Part shown: piece by piece, positions 17,044 through 23,565 of the stretch
Position numbering within the stretch: the first letter of the stretch is position 1
How the letters are laid out: every line of letters begins with the position of its first letter
From: a virus
Reading direction: 5' to 3' (one strand)
DNA length: 23,565 bases
Virus record (IMG/VR): IMGVR_UViG_3300044858_004919
Coordinates: 1-23,565 of that record
Notes under the pieces: model-generated
The model's database searches: none
Told to the model about the DNA's origin: nothing
Seen by the model: the letters and a program-made list of their open reading frames with translations, nothing else
Translations under genes and position numbers: made by a program

Positions 17044-17505
17044 TTATTTCTTCTTGTTGGTATTCATTGAATATTGACGCTTTGTTCCACCTTCAAGATG
17101 GCCCAGGTCCTTAATGATAGCATAGTGCATCTTGTCAGCGAGCTCTTCAGACATGTCCCGTTTGATGGTCATTTCAGCATCACGGGCCTGGCGGTTCTTC
17201 TTTTGGATCTCTTCCAATAACCTTTTGCCTTTTTGCCAGTCTCCTTCGATCAACTTCACGATAAGCGAGTGATCGCAGCGAGGTCCGCTGCAGGCGATAT
17301 ATGGGGTGTTGTGTTCGTCTACCAGCCATACTTCAAAATGTTGTGTCATGGGGTTAAACATGACGCTGGCGGATGGATCACCACGCCAACCTGATTCATC
17401 GCCTTTGCGAATGCGCTCGGCAATGTTGTAAACATCCAAAGAGATCTCGGCCCATTGGTCAGAGTTTGGAATGTGTTGGGAGATTAGGTCACTAGCTCTG
17501 TTCAT
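17044..17505 (-). CDS. Hypothetical protein, virion-associated by context
   Basis: A 153-residue protein I do not recognise. The start ATG at 17505 is chosen over an in-frame upstream ATG at 17565 because GGAGG lies four bases before it and the longer version would run through the 17524-17565 hairpin. The first half contains aromatic beta segments (ASVMFNPMTQHFEVWLVDEH); two cysteines in CSGPRCDH could bind metal. The second half is a charged helix (residues about 85-135) with Lys/Glu/Arg, probably a coiled coil, and the tail is basic (NTNKKK). It sits between decoration protein and small beta proteins. A head-tail or chaperone role is possible; nothing in the sequence decides it. Confidence 0.72.
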   Translation of the reverse strand: MNRASDLISQHIPNSDQWAEISLDVYNIAERIRKGDESGWRGDPSASVMFNPMTQHFEVWLVDEHNTPYIACSGPRCDHSLIVKLIEGDWQKGKRLLEEIQKKNRQARDAEMTIKRDMSEELADKMHYAIIKDLGHLEGGTKRQYSMNTNKKK

Positions 17506-17523
17506 AATCCTCCATAGTAGTTG

Positions 17524-17565
17524 TTGCCTGGGTGGGTGAAAGGAGAGAAAGCCCCACCCAGGCAA
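17524..17565 (-). terminator. Perfect inverted repeat after the capsid/decoration genes
   Basis: Two 13-base arms (17553-17565 and 17524-17536, TTGCCTGGGTGGG and its exact complement) flank a 16-base loop, giving a GC-rich stem. It starts five bases beyond the decoration gene stop and ends 11 bases before the ribosome-binding site of the next gene. No T-run follows on the minus strand, so it is not a classical intrinsic terminator; it could attenuate transcription or protect the capsid message from 3' decay. Confidence 0.55.
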
Positions 17566-17569
17566 ACAC

Positions 17570-17890
17570 CTATGCGCCGAATGCGAAGATTCGTGCTACT
17601 ACCGTCGAAACGTTGGTAGTGTTCGGAACTTCCGCAAGTGCGGCCCCATCTGTTGTTGTGTCAACCCAAAAGAGTTCAATCTTAGGATTGGTTGTTGAAC
17701 CGTCCCATGCGGGGACATAACCATCTGTGGTCACTGCCCACAGAAAATCAAGTCGGTCCAAACCGAGGGAAGAGAGCGAAATCGCCTCTCCCCCGGTTGG
17801 ATACGACGAGTCGAATGTGACTGTTGCGGTCACAAACTTACGGTTGCCTGGAACCTCCGGACCCGTAACGATACTTACCGATGCTGGCAT
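17570..17890 (-). CDS. Putative capsid decoration/stabilisation protein
   Basis: A 106-residue beta-rich protein directly coupled (TAAATG) to the major capsid gene, so it is probably made in comparable amounts. Residues 17-34 (RKFVTATVTFDSSYPTGG) followed by GEAISLSSLGL recall small structural proteins encoded immediately after capsid genes in many environmental phages. The C-terminus ends in a short hydrophobic strand (VVARIFAFGA). There is no signal peptide or transmembrane segment. Decoration of the capsid surface is inferred from position, size and composition; a minor head or completion protein is the alternative. Confidence 0.62.
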   Translation of the reverse strand: MPASVSIVTGPEVPGNRKFVTATVTFDSSYPTGGEAISLSSLGLDRLDFLWAVTTDGYVPAWDGSTTNPKIELFWVDTTTDGAALAEVPNTTNVSTVVARIFAFGA

Positions 17891-19159
17891 TTAGATCGTT
17901 GTCTCCGTGAGGTCTTCGATAACGAAGTGGCTGTTGCGCTGCTTACATGCAAGTTCTGCATAGCAGGTCAACGTTGCTTCGTAGGCATCGATGTCAGGCT
18001 TACGGTTCATCACTGCACCGTCGAGGTCCATGAACTGCCAGCCTTCTCCGACTTGGTGCCAAACGAGCGACTCAGGGTTGATACCGTAGAGGCGGTTGTT
18101 CGGGCAGTCGAAGTCTGCGTACAGAACGGTTGGGCCTTCGTCGCCCTGACCTGAAACTGATGGTGAGTAGTACTGGATACCTGCGTAGCCACCCTTAAGT
18201 TGGGTTTGCTCCATGTTGCGCTTCAGCGACAGGAACAAGTTAGCAACTGACATGTGGACACCTTCAGAAGAAACGAGAAGCGATGGCTTCTTGCCGCTGT
18301 TGATGAGGGTCTTCATGATCGAGCCGGTGATCAAGGTTTCGGTCACTGCACGGTTTGTTCCACCGTTGCTGTTGACGTATGCCTTCCACTTTGGCTGGCT
18401 TGCTGGGTCAATGGTGTGAAGAACTGCGGTGTCGTCGACGATTGTCTGAACACCTGTCAATTCGATCTGACCGTCGCCTGGCTGACCGCTGTTGTTGGAA
18501 GCTCCACCTGCTCCGGTACGGAAGATGAAGTGTGACGATGTGGTGGTAACAGCAGCACCTGAAATGGTAACTGTCTTGTTTGATTCGTTCACAGAAGTAA
18601 TGGTACGAGCAGAAGCTACGGTCGCTGGTGAAGACACCGTGCCGATGTCGACAACCATGCCACCATCAAAGAAGAGGTTGCGAAGTGCTGTTGAGCCGGT
18701 TGATGCTGCCAAGACAACTGTGGTTGAGCTTGATGTGGTACCGCATTGTGCGATAACGCCGTTGGATGTTCCCCAAAGCTGACGGTTAACGTCCTTCATT
18801 GCGTCACGACGGATACCGCTCATTTCTGCATCGAGTGCATCAACGAAAGCGCCACGGTCGGTAACTGCTTGACGGATTGTTGGGCCGGACAACTGGATAC
18901 GACCGTACACGTACCTTACTGGTACTGGGACTGTCGCATACGCTTGGTTGCCTGCTGCTGGGAGAGTGCCATTTTCTCCGCGAGCGCCGACGCCGGACGA
19001 ACGTCCGAGGTGGATGGCGTGACGGGCGATACGGCCTGTAACTGTGTCGCGGCGCGTTTCGATCTGCGAGAGAAGAAACGTGGCCTGGTTGAGCTGTTCG
19101 ATGTAATCCTTGTAGTCGTCCTTCAGGATTGCATCAACGGTGGAAAGACTTGCGGGCAT
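17891..19159 (-). CDS. Major capsid protein (HK97-fold)
   Basis: A 422-residue coat protein that assembles the icosahedral shell. An N-terminal helical arm (residues 1-45) is followed by an E-loop-like region with GRSSGVGARGENGTLPAAG and PVRYVYGRIQLSG, then an Ala/Arg helix containing DALDAEMSGIRRDAMKDVNR, typical of phage coat proteins. Residues about 150-220 are a Ser/Thr/Val-rich beta insertion (MVVDIGTVSS... TVTISG) resembling inserted domains seen in many coat proteins. The C-terminal A-domain includes YADFDCPNNRLYGINPESLVW and a final helix-strand region. The size without a protease nearby suggests no maturation cleavage. The ATG at 19159 has AAGGAA upstream; the stop abuts the next ATG. 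Position after the scaffold and its own promoter support the call. Confidence 0.93.
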   Translation of the reverse strand: MPASLSTVDAILKDDYKDYIEQLNQATFLLSQIETRRDTVTGRIARHAIHLGRSSGVGARGENGTLPAAGNQAYATVPVPVRYVYGRIQLSGPTIRQAVTDRGAFVDALDAEMSGIRRDAMKDVNRQLWGTSNGVIAQCGTTSSSTTVVLAASTGSTALRNLFFDGGMVVDIGTVSSPATVASARTITSVNESNKTVTISGAAVTTTSSHFIFRTGAGGASNNSGQPGDGQIELTGVQTIVDDTAVLHTIDPASQPKWKAYVNSNGGTNRAVTETLITGSIMKTLINSGKKPSLLVSSEGVHMSVANLFLSLKRNMEQTQLKGGYAGIQYYSPSVSGQGDEGPTVLYADFDCPNNRLYGINPESLVWHQVGEGWQFMDLDGAVMNRKPDIDAYEATLTCYAELACKQRNSHFVIEDLTETTI

Positions 19160-19363
19160 GTCTGATAATTCCTTAATTGTTGAAGTGGTTGGATTGAATG
19201 GTTTGACCCACTACCCGGCGATCCCTAGTTCTCCGAACATCGGGGCGCTTGGCTCCTGCCAATGTGCCATCGTGGTGACTATGTACATCTGACCAGTCCA
19301 GGACAGATACTTATATGATATACGTTGCTAGTGTGTTGTCAAGTAACCTAGAAAACGCATAGC
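19160..19363. other. Intergenic leader between scaffold and major capsid gene
   Basis: At 204 bp this is by far the longest gap in the window. It holds a good sigma-70-like promoter near its upstream end and an AAGGAA ribosome-binding site about 10 bases before the capsid ATG. Between them are only short hairpins, for example TTGGC-AGGA-GCCAA (5-bp stem). I see no Rho-independent terminator for the portal/scaffold message and no open frame of note on either strand. Confidence 0.7.
19315..19342 (-). promoter_or_regulatory. Sigma-70-like promoter for the capsid gene
   Basis: On the minus strand a perfect TTGACA (-35, 19342-19337) is followed after 16 bases by TATCAT (-10, 19320-19315), one mismatch from TATAAT. 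Transcription would begin near 19308 and give a leader of roughly 150 nt before the capsid ATG at 19159. It is the best promoter I found and lies in the only long intergenic gap, in front of the gene whose product is needed in most copies. Host polymerase use is inferred. Confidence 0.6.
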
Positions 19364-20119
19364 CTAAAGTCCTTGTTGATTCAAACGAGCCATTGCTCGA
19401 TCTCTAGGTGACATGTTTGAACTGTTCATTACGGGTGCCATGCCATTAGGTGCAGCAGAAGGCATTCCTGCTGACGGATTTTGGCGACGCTGAACGATTG
19501 ATTGTGCTTGAGAAAGAATTTGATTCTCAATATCTGCGATAGCTTCACGAAGATCTAAGTCTTCACGTTGTTGTGCTGCTGAAATGGCGGCAATCGCAAG
19601 CGGACTGTTTGGGTCGTAACCTGCTTCTACAAGCGTTTGTTCAATTTCTATTTCGTACTGATGAACAACTTGTTCATGCTGAAAAGCAGCCATGCGTTCT
19701 TCAACAACCTGTGCTACTTGTTCAGGAGTAAGACCAGCCTGGCGGCTATCGTCGATGGCTTCTTGATAAACATCTTGTTGTGTCTGACCAAGGCTGTTTA
19801 CCCCAGCAATGTCGTAGAAACGGTCACCAGCAAGGGTTTTTGCGTTCTCGATCATCCATTGAATAGCTGTATCCTGGTCACCGGCAGCCCATGCTTGCGC
19901 AAAACCTTGCACGGCAGCGGCGTCGTCAGGGTGCATTTGGTCAAACACCTGACGAATTGGCTTATAGCGCTCACGTTCTTTAATGCGATCTTGAACCTCT
20001 GAGCGGTAGCGTTCTTCCCAATTGACGTCACCAACAGGTGCAGCATCGGCAACGGGAGCTTCTGCTGCTGCTGCTGGTTCTGAGATGTAATCAGTAAAGT
20101 TTGTGTCCTGTGACTCCAT
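19364..20119 (-). CDS. Scaffolding protein
   Basis: A 251-residue, mostly helical, acidic protein placed exactly between portal and major capsid protein. The N-terminal 30 residues are Ala/Pro/Glu-rich and probably disordered; a charged helix with WEERYRSEVQDRIKERERY follows, then Gln/Glu-rich helices (residues about 125-215). The C-terminus is short and contains SPRDRAMARLNQQGL, a basic helix of the kind that contacts coat protein in P22-like scaffolds. No protease motif is visible, so it is probably a non-enzymatic scaffold released or degraded by other means. The call rests on position, composition and size, because scaffolds are poorly conserved in sequence. Confidence 0.82.
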   Translation of the reverse strand: MESQDTNFTDYISEPAAAAEAPVADAAPVGDVNWEERYRSEVQDRIKERERYKPIRQVFDQMHPDDAAAVQGFAQAWAAGDQDTAIQWMIENAKTLAGDRFYDIAGVNSLGQTQQDVYQEAIDDSRQAGLTPEQVAQVVEERMAAFQHEQVVHQYEIEIEQTLVEAGYDPNSPLAIAAISAAQQREDLDLREAIADIENQILSQAQSIVQRRQNPSAGMPSAAPNGMAPVMNSSNMSPRDRAMARLNQQGL

Positions 20120-22195
20120 TTACATTCCTTCCATACCTGGGAGCATTTCTTCTCCCATTGATTCTTCCATTCCCATCATCGGGATAGATCCTTCTTGTCC
20201 GCCCATCATAGACATAGCTTCAGGTGGCAATCCACCAGCCATACCCATGGACTGTTCATCCATCATTTCTTGTTCCTGCATCATGCCGTCTTCAGGAAGC
20301 GGCAATCCAACACCGGCATTAAGGGCAGCCGTAATACCGGGATCTTGCATTTCACCCATAACCGCTTGGTCTGATTGAGCCATAACGGCGGCTGTTTCGT
20401 TGCCCAAGAACTGCATGTGGGCCATGATATGCATGTCGATGATTTGCTTGACCTGAGGATCTGCAAGTTCGTATGCCGGTGATTTGCGTTCGCGGTTGTG
20501 TTCCATGATGTGAGCGTCGTGAACGTCGAAGTCTTCCGGAACAACAGGAATACCCTGCATAAGCAGGCCATTTTCCCATTCTGCTTTCGCAATGTCGGGG
20601 TCCATTTGAACCAAGAACTGTCGTGGGTCCGGCAAATCCAACATCTTTGACAAAGACTTTGGATCAACATTTTGGAACACCATTGGGAACTGTTGCGCAA
20701 GGTTGGTAATCATGGATTGGGTTGCAATCTTGCTGCGTGGCATTGTTGCGTCCATTGGAACCAATACAACAGGTTTATCGTCGATATCCTTAGCGTTCCA
20801 AGATACCTGCAGTGGTACGCCGTTTTCGCTAATCAACATGGTGTTACGTGTAATACCGGTGCTTTCGGCATTCATTTTGTAAAGAGAAAGAGTCATTTCT
20901 GCAATCTTCCCCCACCCCATAGATTGGTCTTTAGCCATCGGTCCAAGAGGGGTATCGTCCTTCTCCGCCAACAACGCTAGGGCAAGACCACTGTTTCGGT
21001 CACCAGGGGCTTCACCGCGGGTTGTTTGGTGGGTATGGAAGATGTCGTCCAACTCCATTTCGAGCTGCTGTGCTTCACCTGAAATCCAACGAGGTACTTC
21101 AGGAGCGGTCTGCCAGTGCGGCTCACCGATTTCGCTGTTGTACTCAAGTGTGTCAGCAGGGTCAATAGTGATACTGTCAGCATCATCTACCGAACCGGAA
21201 GGGATCATCAATCGTGCGTTTGCTGCTTTACGCATATGTTCAAGGATTGTTGAACGGGCACGGTTATAGGCGTACTGAACGTCACGAGCAGGGGTCAAAA
21301 GCGTATGACCAACCCATGTGTTCGGGATCTTGTTCTGACGGAACAGCGACATATTGAGGTGCTTGAATGGGAATGGCCACTCATCTTCCTGAAGCACGAC
21401 TTTGCCGTTAACTACGTGAACCACGCATCCCGGACCACGCGAGGTGGGGCGTTCGTAGTAGACGTAGACGAGGGTTGTTCTCGGCGGAGCGCCACCAGGG
21501 CGACGAAGCAAGATACTGCGGTGGCGGCTAGAAAGCATAGCTTCAGCGTCAGCTTTTGGTACTTCTTCAAGGTTGTATCTCTCCTGTACTTGTTCAGGTG
21601 GCAAACTTGTGCAGCGGATCCACCAACGAGCGTCGATTGCGTTCTGCGAACCAGGCTCAAGGGTAAATTCGTTGATACCCAATGGTGTGAGTCGAATGCC
21701 GCCCATAGGGACAGAAATCTGAGAAATAGGGTCGATCATGTAGTCTTCGCCCTTGTCGGGGTCCCAATCTACGGCAATAGCGCTAGCGCCACCAAATAGG
21801 GTCTGAAGAAGCGACATTTCGCGTACATCTTCCCAATCGTTGTGGCGTTGTTCGCCCATCAACAATTGCTCCTGCAGGCGTTGACGACGCATAGATGAAT
21901 CGTCCATACCTGTAGGCTGGACTTCCCAAATCAGCTCAGACCGGGTAAGACGAGCCAAAAGGCTGCGGCAACGAGGCCCATACTTATCAATAGTGATACG
22001 GGATCCACGTTCAGCTTCATTGGCGTAGTCCAACTCCTGGACAATATTGCGGGTAAAGTCCCACCAAATCCACTGGTGAGAAGCGTAATACGAAGCGTTC
22101 ATCCAGTAGTCGCGTCGTTCCTTAACAAGATACTGGTCGGCTTTCTGCCACATATCTACGACGTCTGAAGCGGATGGTGGGGCCCAAGGTTTCAC
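20120..22195 (-). CDS. Portal protein (podovirus-type)
   Basis: The dodecameric portal forms the DNA channel at one capsid vertex, binds terminase during packaging and the adaptor afterwards. The 691-residue length fits the large portals of P22-like and other podoviruses. Supporting segments are the N-terminal helical region (VDMWQKADQYLVKERRDYW), the RITIDKYGPRCRSLLARLT segment, the wing/stem core DVQYAYNRARSTILEHMRK, and the helical region around LEMELDDIFHTHQTTRGEAP. The start is GTG at 22195, supported by AAGGAG about 8 bases upstream and by overlap with the previous stop; an ATG start is not available near. The last 55 residues contain 16 methionines with Gly and Glu, an unusual low-complexity tail. 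The stop abuts the scaffold ATG (TAAATG). Position between terminase and scaffold supports the call. Confidence 0.9.
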   Translation of the reverse strand: MKPWAPPSASDVVDMWQKADQYLVKERRDYWMNASYYASHQWIWWDFTRNIVQELDYANEAERGSRITIDKYGPRCRSLLARLTRSELIWEVQPTGMDDSSMRRQRLQEQLLMGEQRHNDWEDVREMSLLQTLFGGASAIAVDWDPDKGEDYMIDPISQISVPMGGIRLTPLGINEFTLEPGSQNAIDARWWIRCTSLPPEQVQERYNLEEVPKADAEAMLSSRHRSILLRRPGGAPPRTTLVYVYYERPTSRGPGCVVHVVNGKVVLQEDEWPFPFKHLNMSLFRQNKIPNTWVGHTLLTPARDVQYAYNRARSTILEHMRKAANARLMIPSGSVDDADSITIDPADTLEYNSEIGEPHWQTAPEVPRWISGEAQQLEMELDDIFHTHQTTRGEAPGDRNSGLALALLAEKDDTPLGPMAKDQSMGWGKIAEMTLSLYKMNAESTGITRNTMLISENGVPLQVSWNAKDIDDKPVVLVPMDATMPRSKIATQSMITNLAQQFPMVFQNVDPKSLSKMLDLPDPRQFLVQMDPDIAKAEWENGLLMQGIPVVPEDFDVHDAHIMEHNRERKSPAYELADPQVKQIIDMHIMAHMQFLGNETAAVMAQSDQAVMGEMQDPGITAALNAGVGLPLPEDGMMQEQEMMDEQSMGMAGGLPPEAMSMMGGQEGSIPMMGMEESMGEEMLPGMEGM

Positions 22196-22410
22196 GGAGC
22201 AACTCCTTCAGACGGGTATCGCCATGTATGGTATTTAGAATCTTCTTTGTCTTTTTTGGCTGGAGATTCTTTTTTGCGTTCTGCACGAACCATCGCGGTA
22301 AAGTCGCCTGTATGTTTCGCAATAACCATCTGTGTCAATCTCCGGTTCTCTCGAACCAACCAAATAATGACACATAGAAGACCTAGTGCCACAACAGACA
22401 ATACTATCAT
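22192..22410 (-). CDS. Small single-span membrane protein
   Basis: A 72-residue protein with one hydrophobic segment at residues 2-19 (IVLSVVALGLLCVIIWLV) followed by a basic, Lys/Glu-rich soluble tail including RKKESPAKKDKEDSK. Topology would be N-terminus out, tail in the cytoplasm, by the positive-inside rule. The start ATG overlaps the preceding stop (ATGA), and its own TGA overlaps the GTG of the portal gene, so it is translationally coupled on both sides. I recognise no family. Small membrane proteins at this position are known in various phages without assigned function. Confidence 0.7.
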   Translation of the reverse strand: MIVLSVVALGLLCVIIWLVRENRRLTQMVIAKHTGDFTAMVRAERKKESPAKKDKEDSKYHTWRYPSEGVAP

Positions 22411-22808
22411 TTCTTGGTCTGCTTTGGTGCGGCCACCTTGAAAGTGGCGGCTGGTTCCGCTTGGGGCTGTGGTTCGGGGATTGACTTGATAACACGCAAG
22501 GTATTTTCCAATTCCTCTACCCTAGTGAGAAGCTCGACATTCTTGTCACCCAAAACCTGAACCATGTCAGCTAGGGTTCCATTAGCCCCAGCGGTACTGA
22601 TTTCAAGGTTGCGGGAAGTAAGGACCATAGAAGCCATCTGAATAGCGCAATCGGCACAAATATAGATACGTGTGACTGCAGAAGGATTAGGGTCGTCAGG
22701 AGAGTTGGCTCCATCTAGATCCATGCCGGTATCAATTGTTGGCAGGTTGACGCTACGGCACCACCAGCAACATCCCGGCAAATACAAATAATGATCTACC
22801 AAAAGCAT
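22407..22808 (-). CDS. Small hypothetical protein with paired CxxC motifs and C-terminal coiled coil
   Basis: A 133-residue protein of unknown function. It has two CxxC pairs, C14-C17 and C51-C54, separated by 33 residues, as in a zinc-ribbon-like fold. A heptad-rich helix follows (about residues 80-110, containing LLTRVEELENTLRVI), then a Pro/Gln/Ala-rich, Lys-ended tail. I chose ATG at 22808 because it overlaps the terminase stop as TAATG, the junction used repeatedly here, with a GAGG element about 8 bases upstream; a GTG two codons earlier is possible. It sits between terminase and portal, so a role in packaging or portal assembly is conceivable but not shown. Metal binding is inferred from cysteine spacing only. 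Confidence 0.75.
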   Translation of the reverse strand: MLLVDHYLYLPGCCWWCRSVNLPTIDTGMDLDGANSPDDPNPSAVTRIYICADCAIQMASMVLTSRNLEISTAGANGTLADMVQVLGDKNVELLTRVEELENTLRVIKSIPEPQPQAEPAATFKVAAPKQTKK

Positions 22809-23565
22809 TACCACAACCTCGATTTCTTCTTAGCGGACTTATCTAACTTTTCCATGTATTTTTGAACTCGACCTTCTGCGCCATCAGCATACTTCTTGAA
22901 TGTGCGTTTTTTGACTTCATACGGGCGACAACCCAAAAGGTAACGCAAAGCGTCAACTGCGTGATCTTCGTCTTTGGTATCCAAGTCTTCAGGGTTTGCG
23001 TGAGCATGCCGCATCTGTGGGATGGTTCTAATCAAGTTAACGCAGTTATCAAAGATCTTAAGCCTAACAACGCCATCTACAGGGCTCGCCCCCATGTAGC
23101 GACGCATGTTCTGCCAACCACCAATACGTTGGTTTTTGGCTTTCTGCAGGATTACACCGTTATTGTTGTAGATACCAGCAACCGTAGTACCTGTACCAGC
23201 TACGTTGCTAAACATTGCGGGGTCGCCAACGGTCATAACGAAAGTTTCTGCTCGCCCTTCGGTAGATACAGATAACCGTTTGATAGTCCTGGCCTGCTCT
23301 GCTGCAGTGAGATTTTTAGCATAAGCCTCCCGATATATATACATAGTGCCGTCTGACGGGTCGAGCGCGCCCCAAAGGCAGCAATAAGGGTTGGCTGTTC
23401 CGAAGTCAACACCTCGATATTTTTGCCATGTCTCCGGTATCTCGAACGGGGGAACAACGTGTAGGTCGCGTTTAAACTCCACGAAGTACTGCCCCGAAAA
23501 CGTGTCCCAATCTCCCATAAGTTTTTGCCGCCGCTCGGTTTCCGGGAGCATCGAGAGGTGCTTTT
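22808..23565 (-). CDS. Terminase large subunit, C-terminal part (5' end outside window)
   Basis: This is the nuclease half of the motor protein that cuts and packages phage DNA into the prohead through the portal. The frame is open through the right edge; 251 residues are visible and the ATPase half lies outside. Near the start, LPETERRQKLMGDWD matches the linker that usually joins ATPase and nuclease domains. The RNase H-like nuclease is marked by three acidic motifs: GVDFGTANPYC, the Asp of TVGDPAMF, and DHAVDALRYLLG near the end. The C-terminus is Lys-rich, ending in KSAKKKSRLW, as is common in terminases. The TAA stop overlaps the ATG of the next gene as TAATG. Its position ahead of portal, scaffold and capsid is the canonical order. 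I am very sure of the family; the exact subfamily (headful or cos) cannot be told from this half. Confidence 0.93.
   Translation of the reverse strand, partial: KHLSMLPETERRQKLMGDWDTFSGQYFVEFKRDLHVVPPFEIPETWQKYRGVDFGTANPYCCLWGALDPSDGTMYIYREAYAKNLTAAEQARTIKRLSVSTEGRAETFVMTVGDPAMFSNVAGTGTTVAGIYNNNGVILQKAKNQRIGGWQNMRRYMGASPVDGVVRLKIFDNCVNLIRTIPQMRHAHANPEDLDTKDEDHAVDALRYLLGCRPYEVKKRTFKKYADGAEGRVQKYMEKLDKSAKKKSRLW

Noticed and set aside
17506-17565. Upstream ATG extension of the 153-residue gene (20 more residues)
   Set aside because: The extension would be read through the perfect hairpin, has no ribosome-binding site, and GGAGG lies directly before the internal ATG at 17505.

Overview
The window is one contiguous late/structural module of a tailed bacteriophage (or prophage). 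It is read entirely on the minus strand, so the first genes lie at the right end and translation runs leftwards. No convincing plus-strand gene, tRNA, IS element or CRISPR array is visible. Genes are packed with TAATG, ATGA, GTGA or TAAATG junctions, which suggests one or a few long polycistronic messages. The only sizeable non-coding gap is 204 bp in front of the major capsid gene.

In transcription order the layout is: large terminase C-terminus (cut by the right edge), a small CxxC protein, a small membrane protein, portal, scaffold, a promoter-bearing gap, major capsid protein, putative decoration protein, a hairpin, an unknown 153-residue protein, two small beta-rich proteins, a collagen-like fibre, an FN3-like/glycine-rich fibre, an unknown 358-residue protein, a family 2 glycosyltransferase, a head-tail adaptor, a nozzle-like protein, a tail-collar fibre protein, a holin, an M15 peptidase endolysin, a membrane-anchored coiled-coil protein, three probable internal virion proteins, and finally a giant protein of more than 2,021 residues that runs off the left edge.

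No tape measure, tail tube or tail terminator gene lies between capsid and lysis genes. Instead adaptor, nozzle, collar and large ejection-type proteins follow each other, which fits a short-tailed (podovirus-like) virion. The r1t-like holin and single-domain M15 peptidase resemble lysis genes common in phages of Gram-positive hosts, including Actinobacteria; the host assignment is an inference and weak.

The parts least explained by a standard podovirus plan are: the giant leftmost protein with an internal, strongly diverged duplication; the fibre cluster paired with a glycosyltransferase and an unknown protein; the methionine-rich portal tail; and the capsid-region promoter and hairpin, which could set capsid expression apart from the rest. 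I see no defence or otherwise clearly new enzymatic system.
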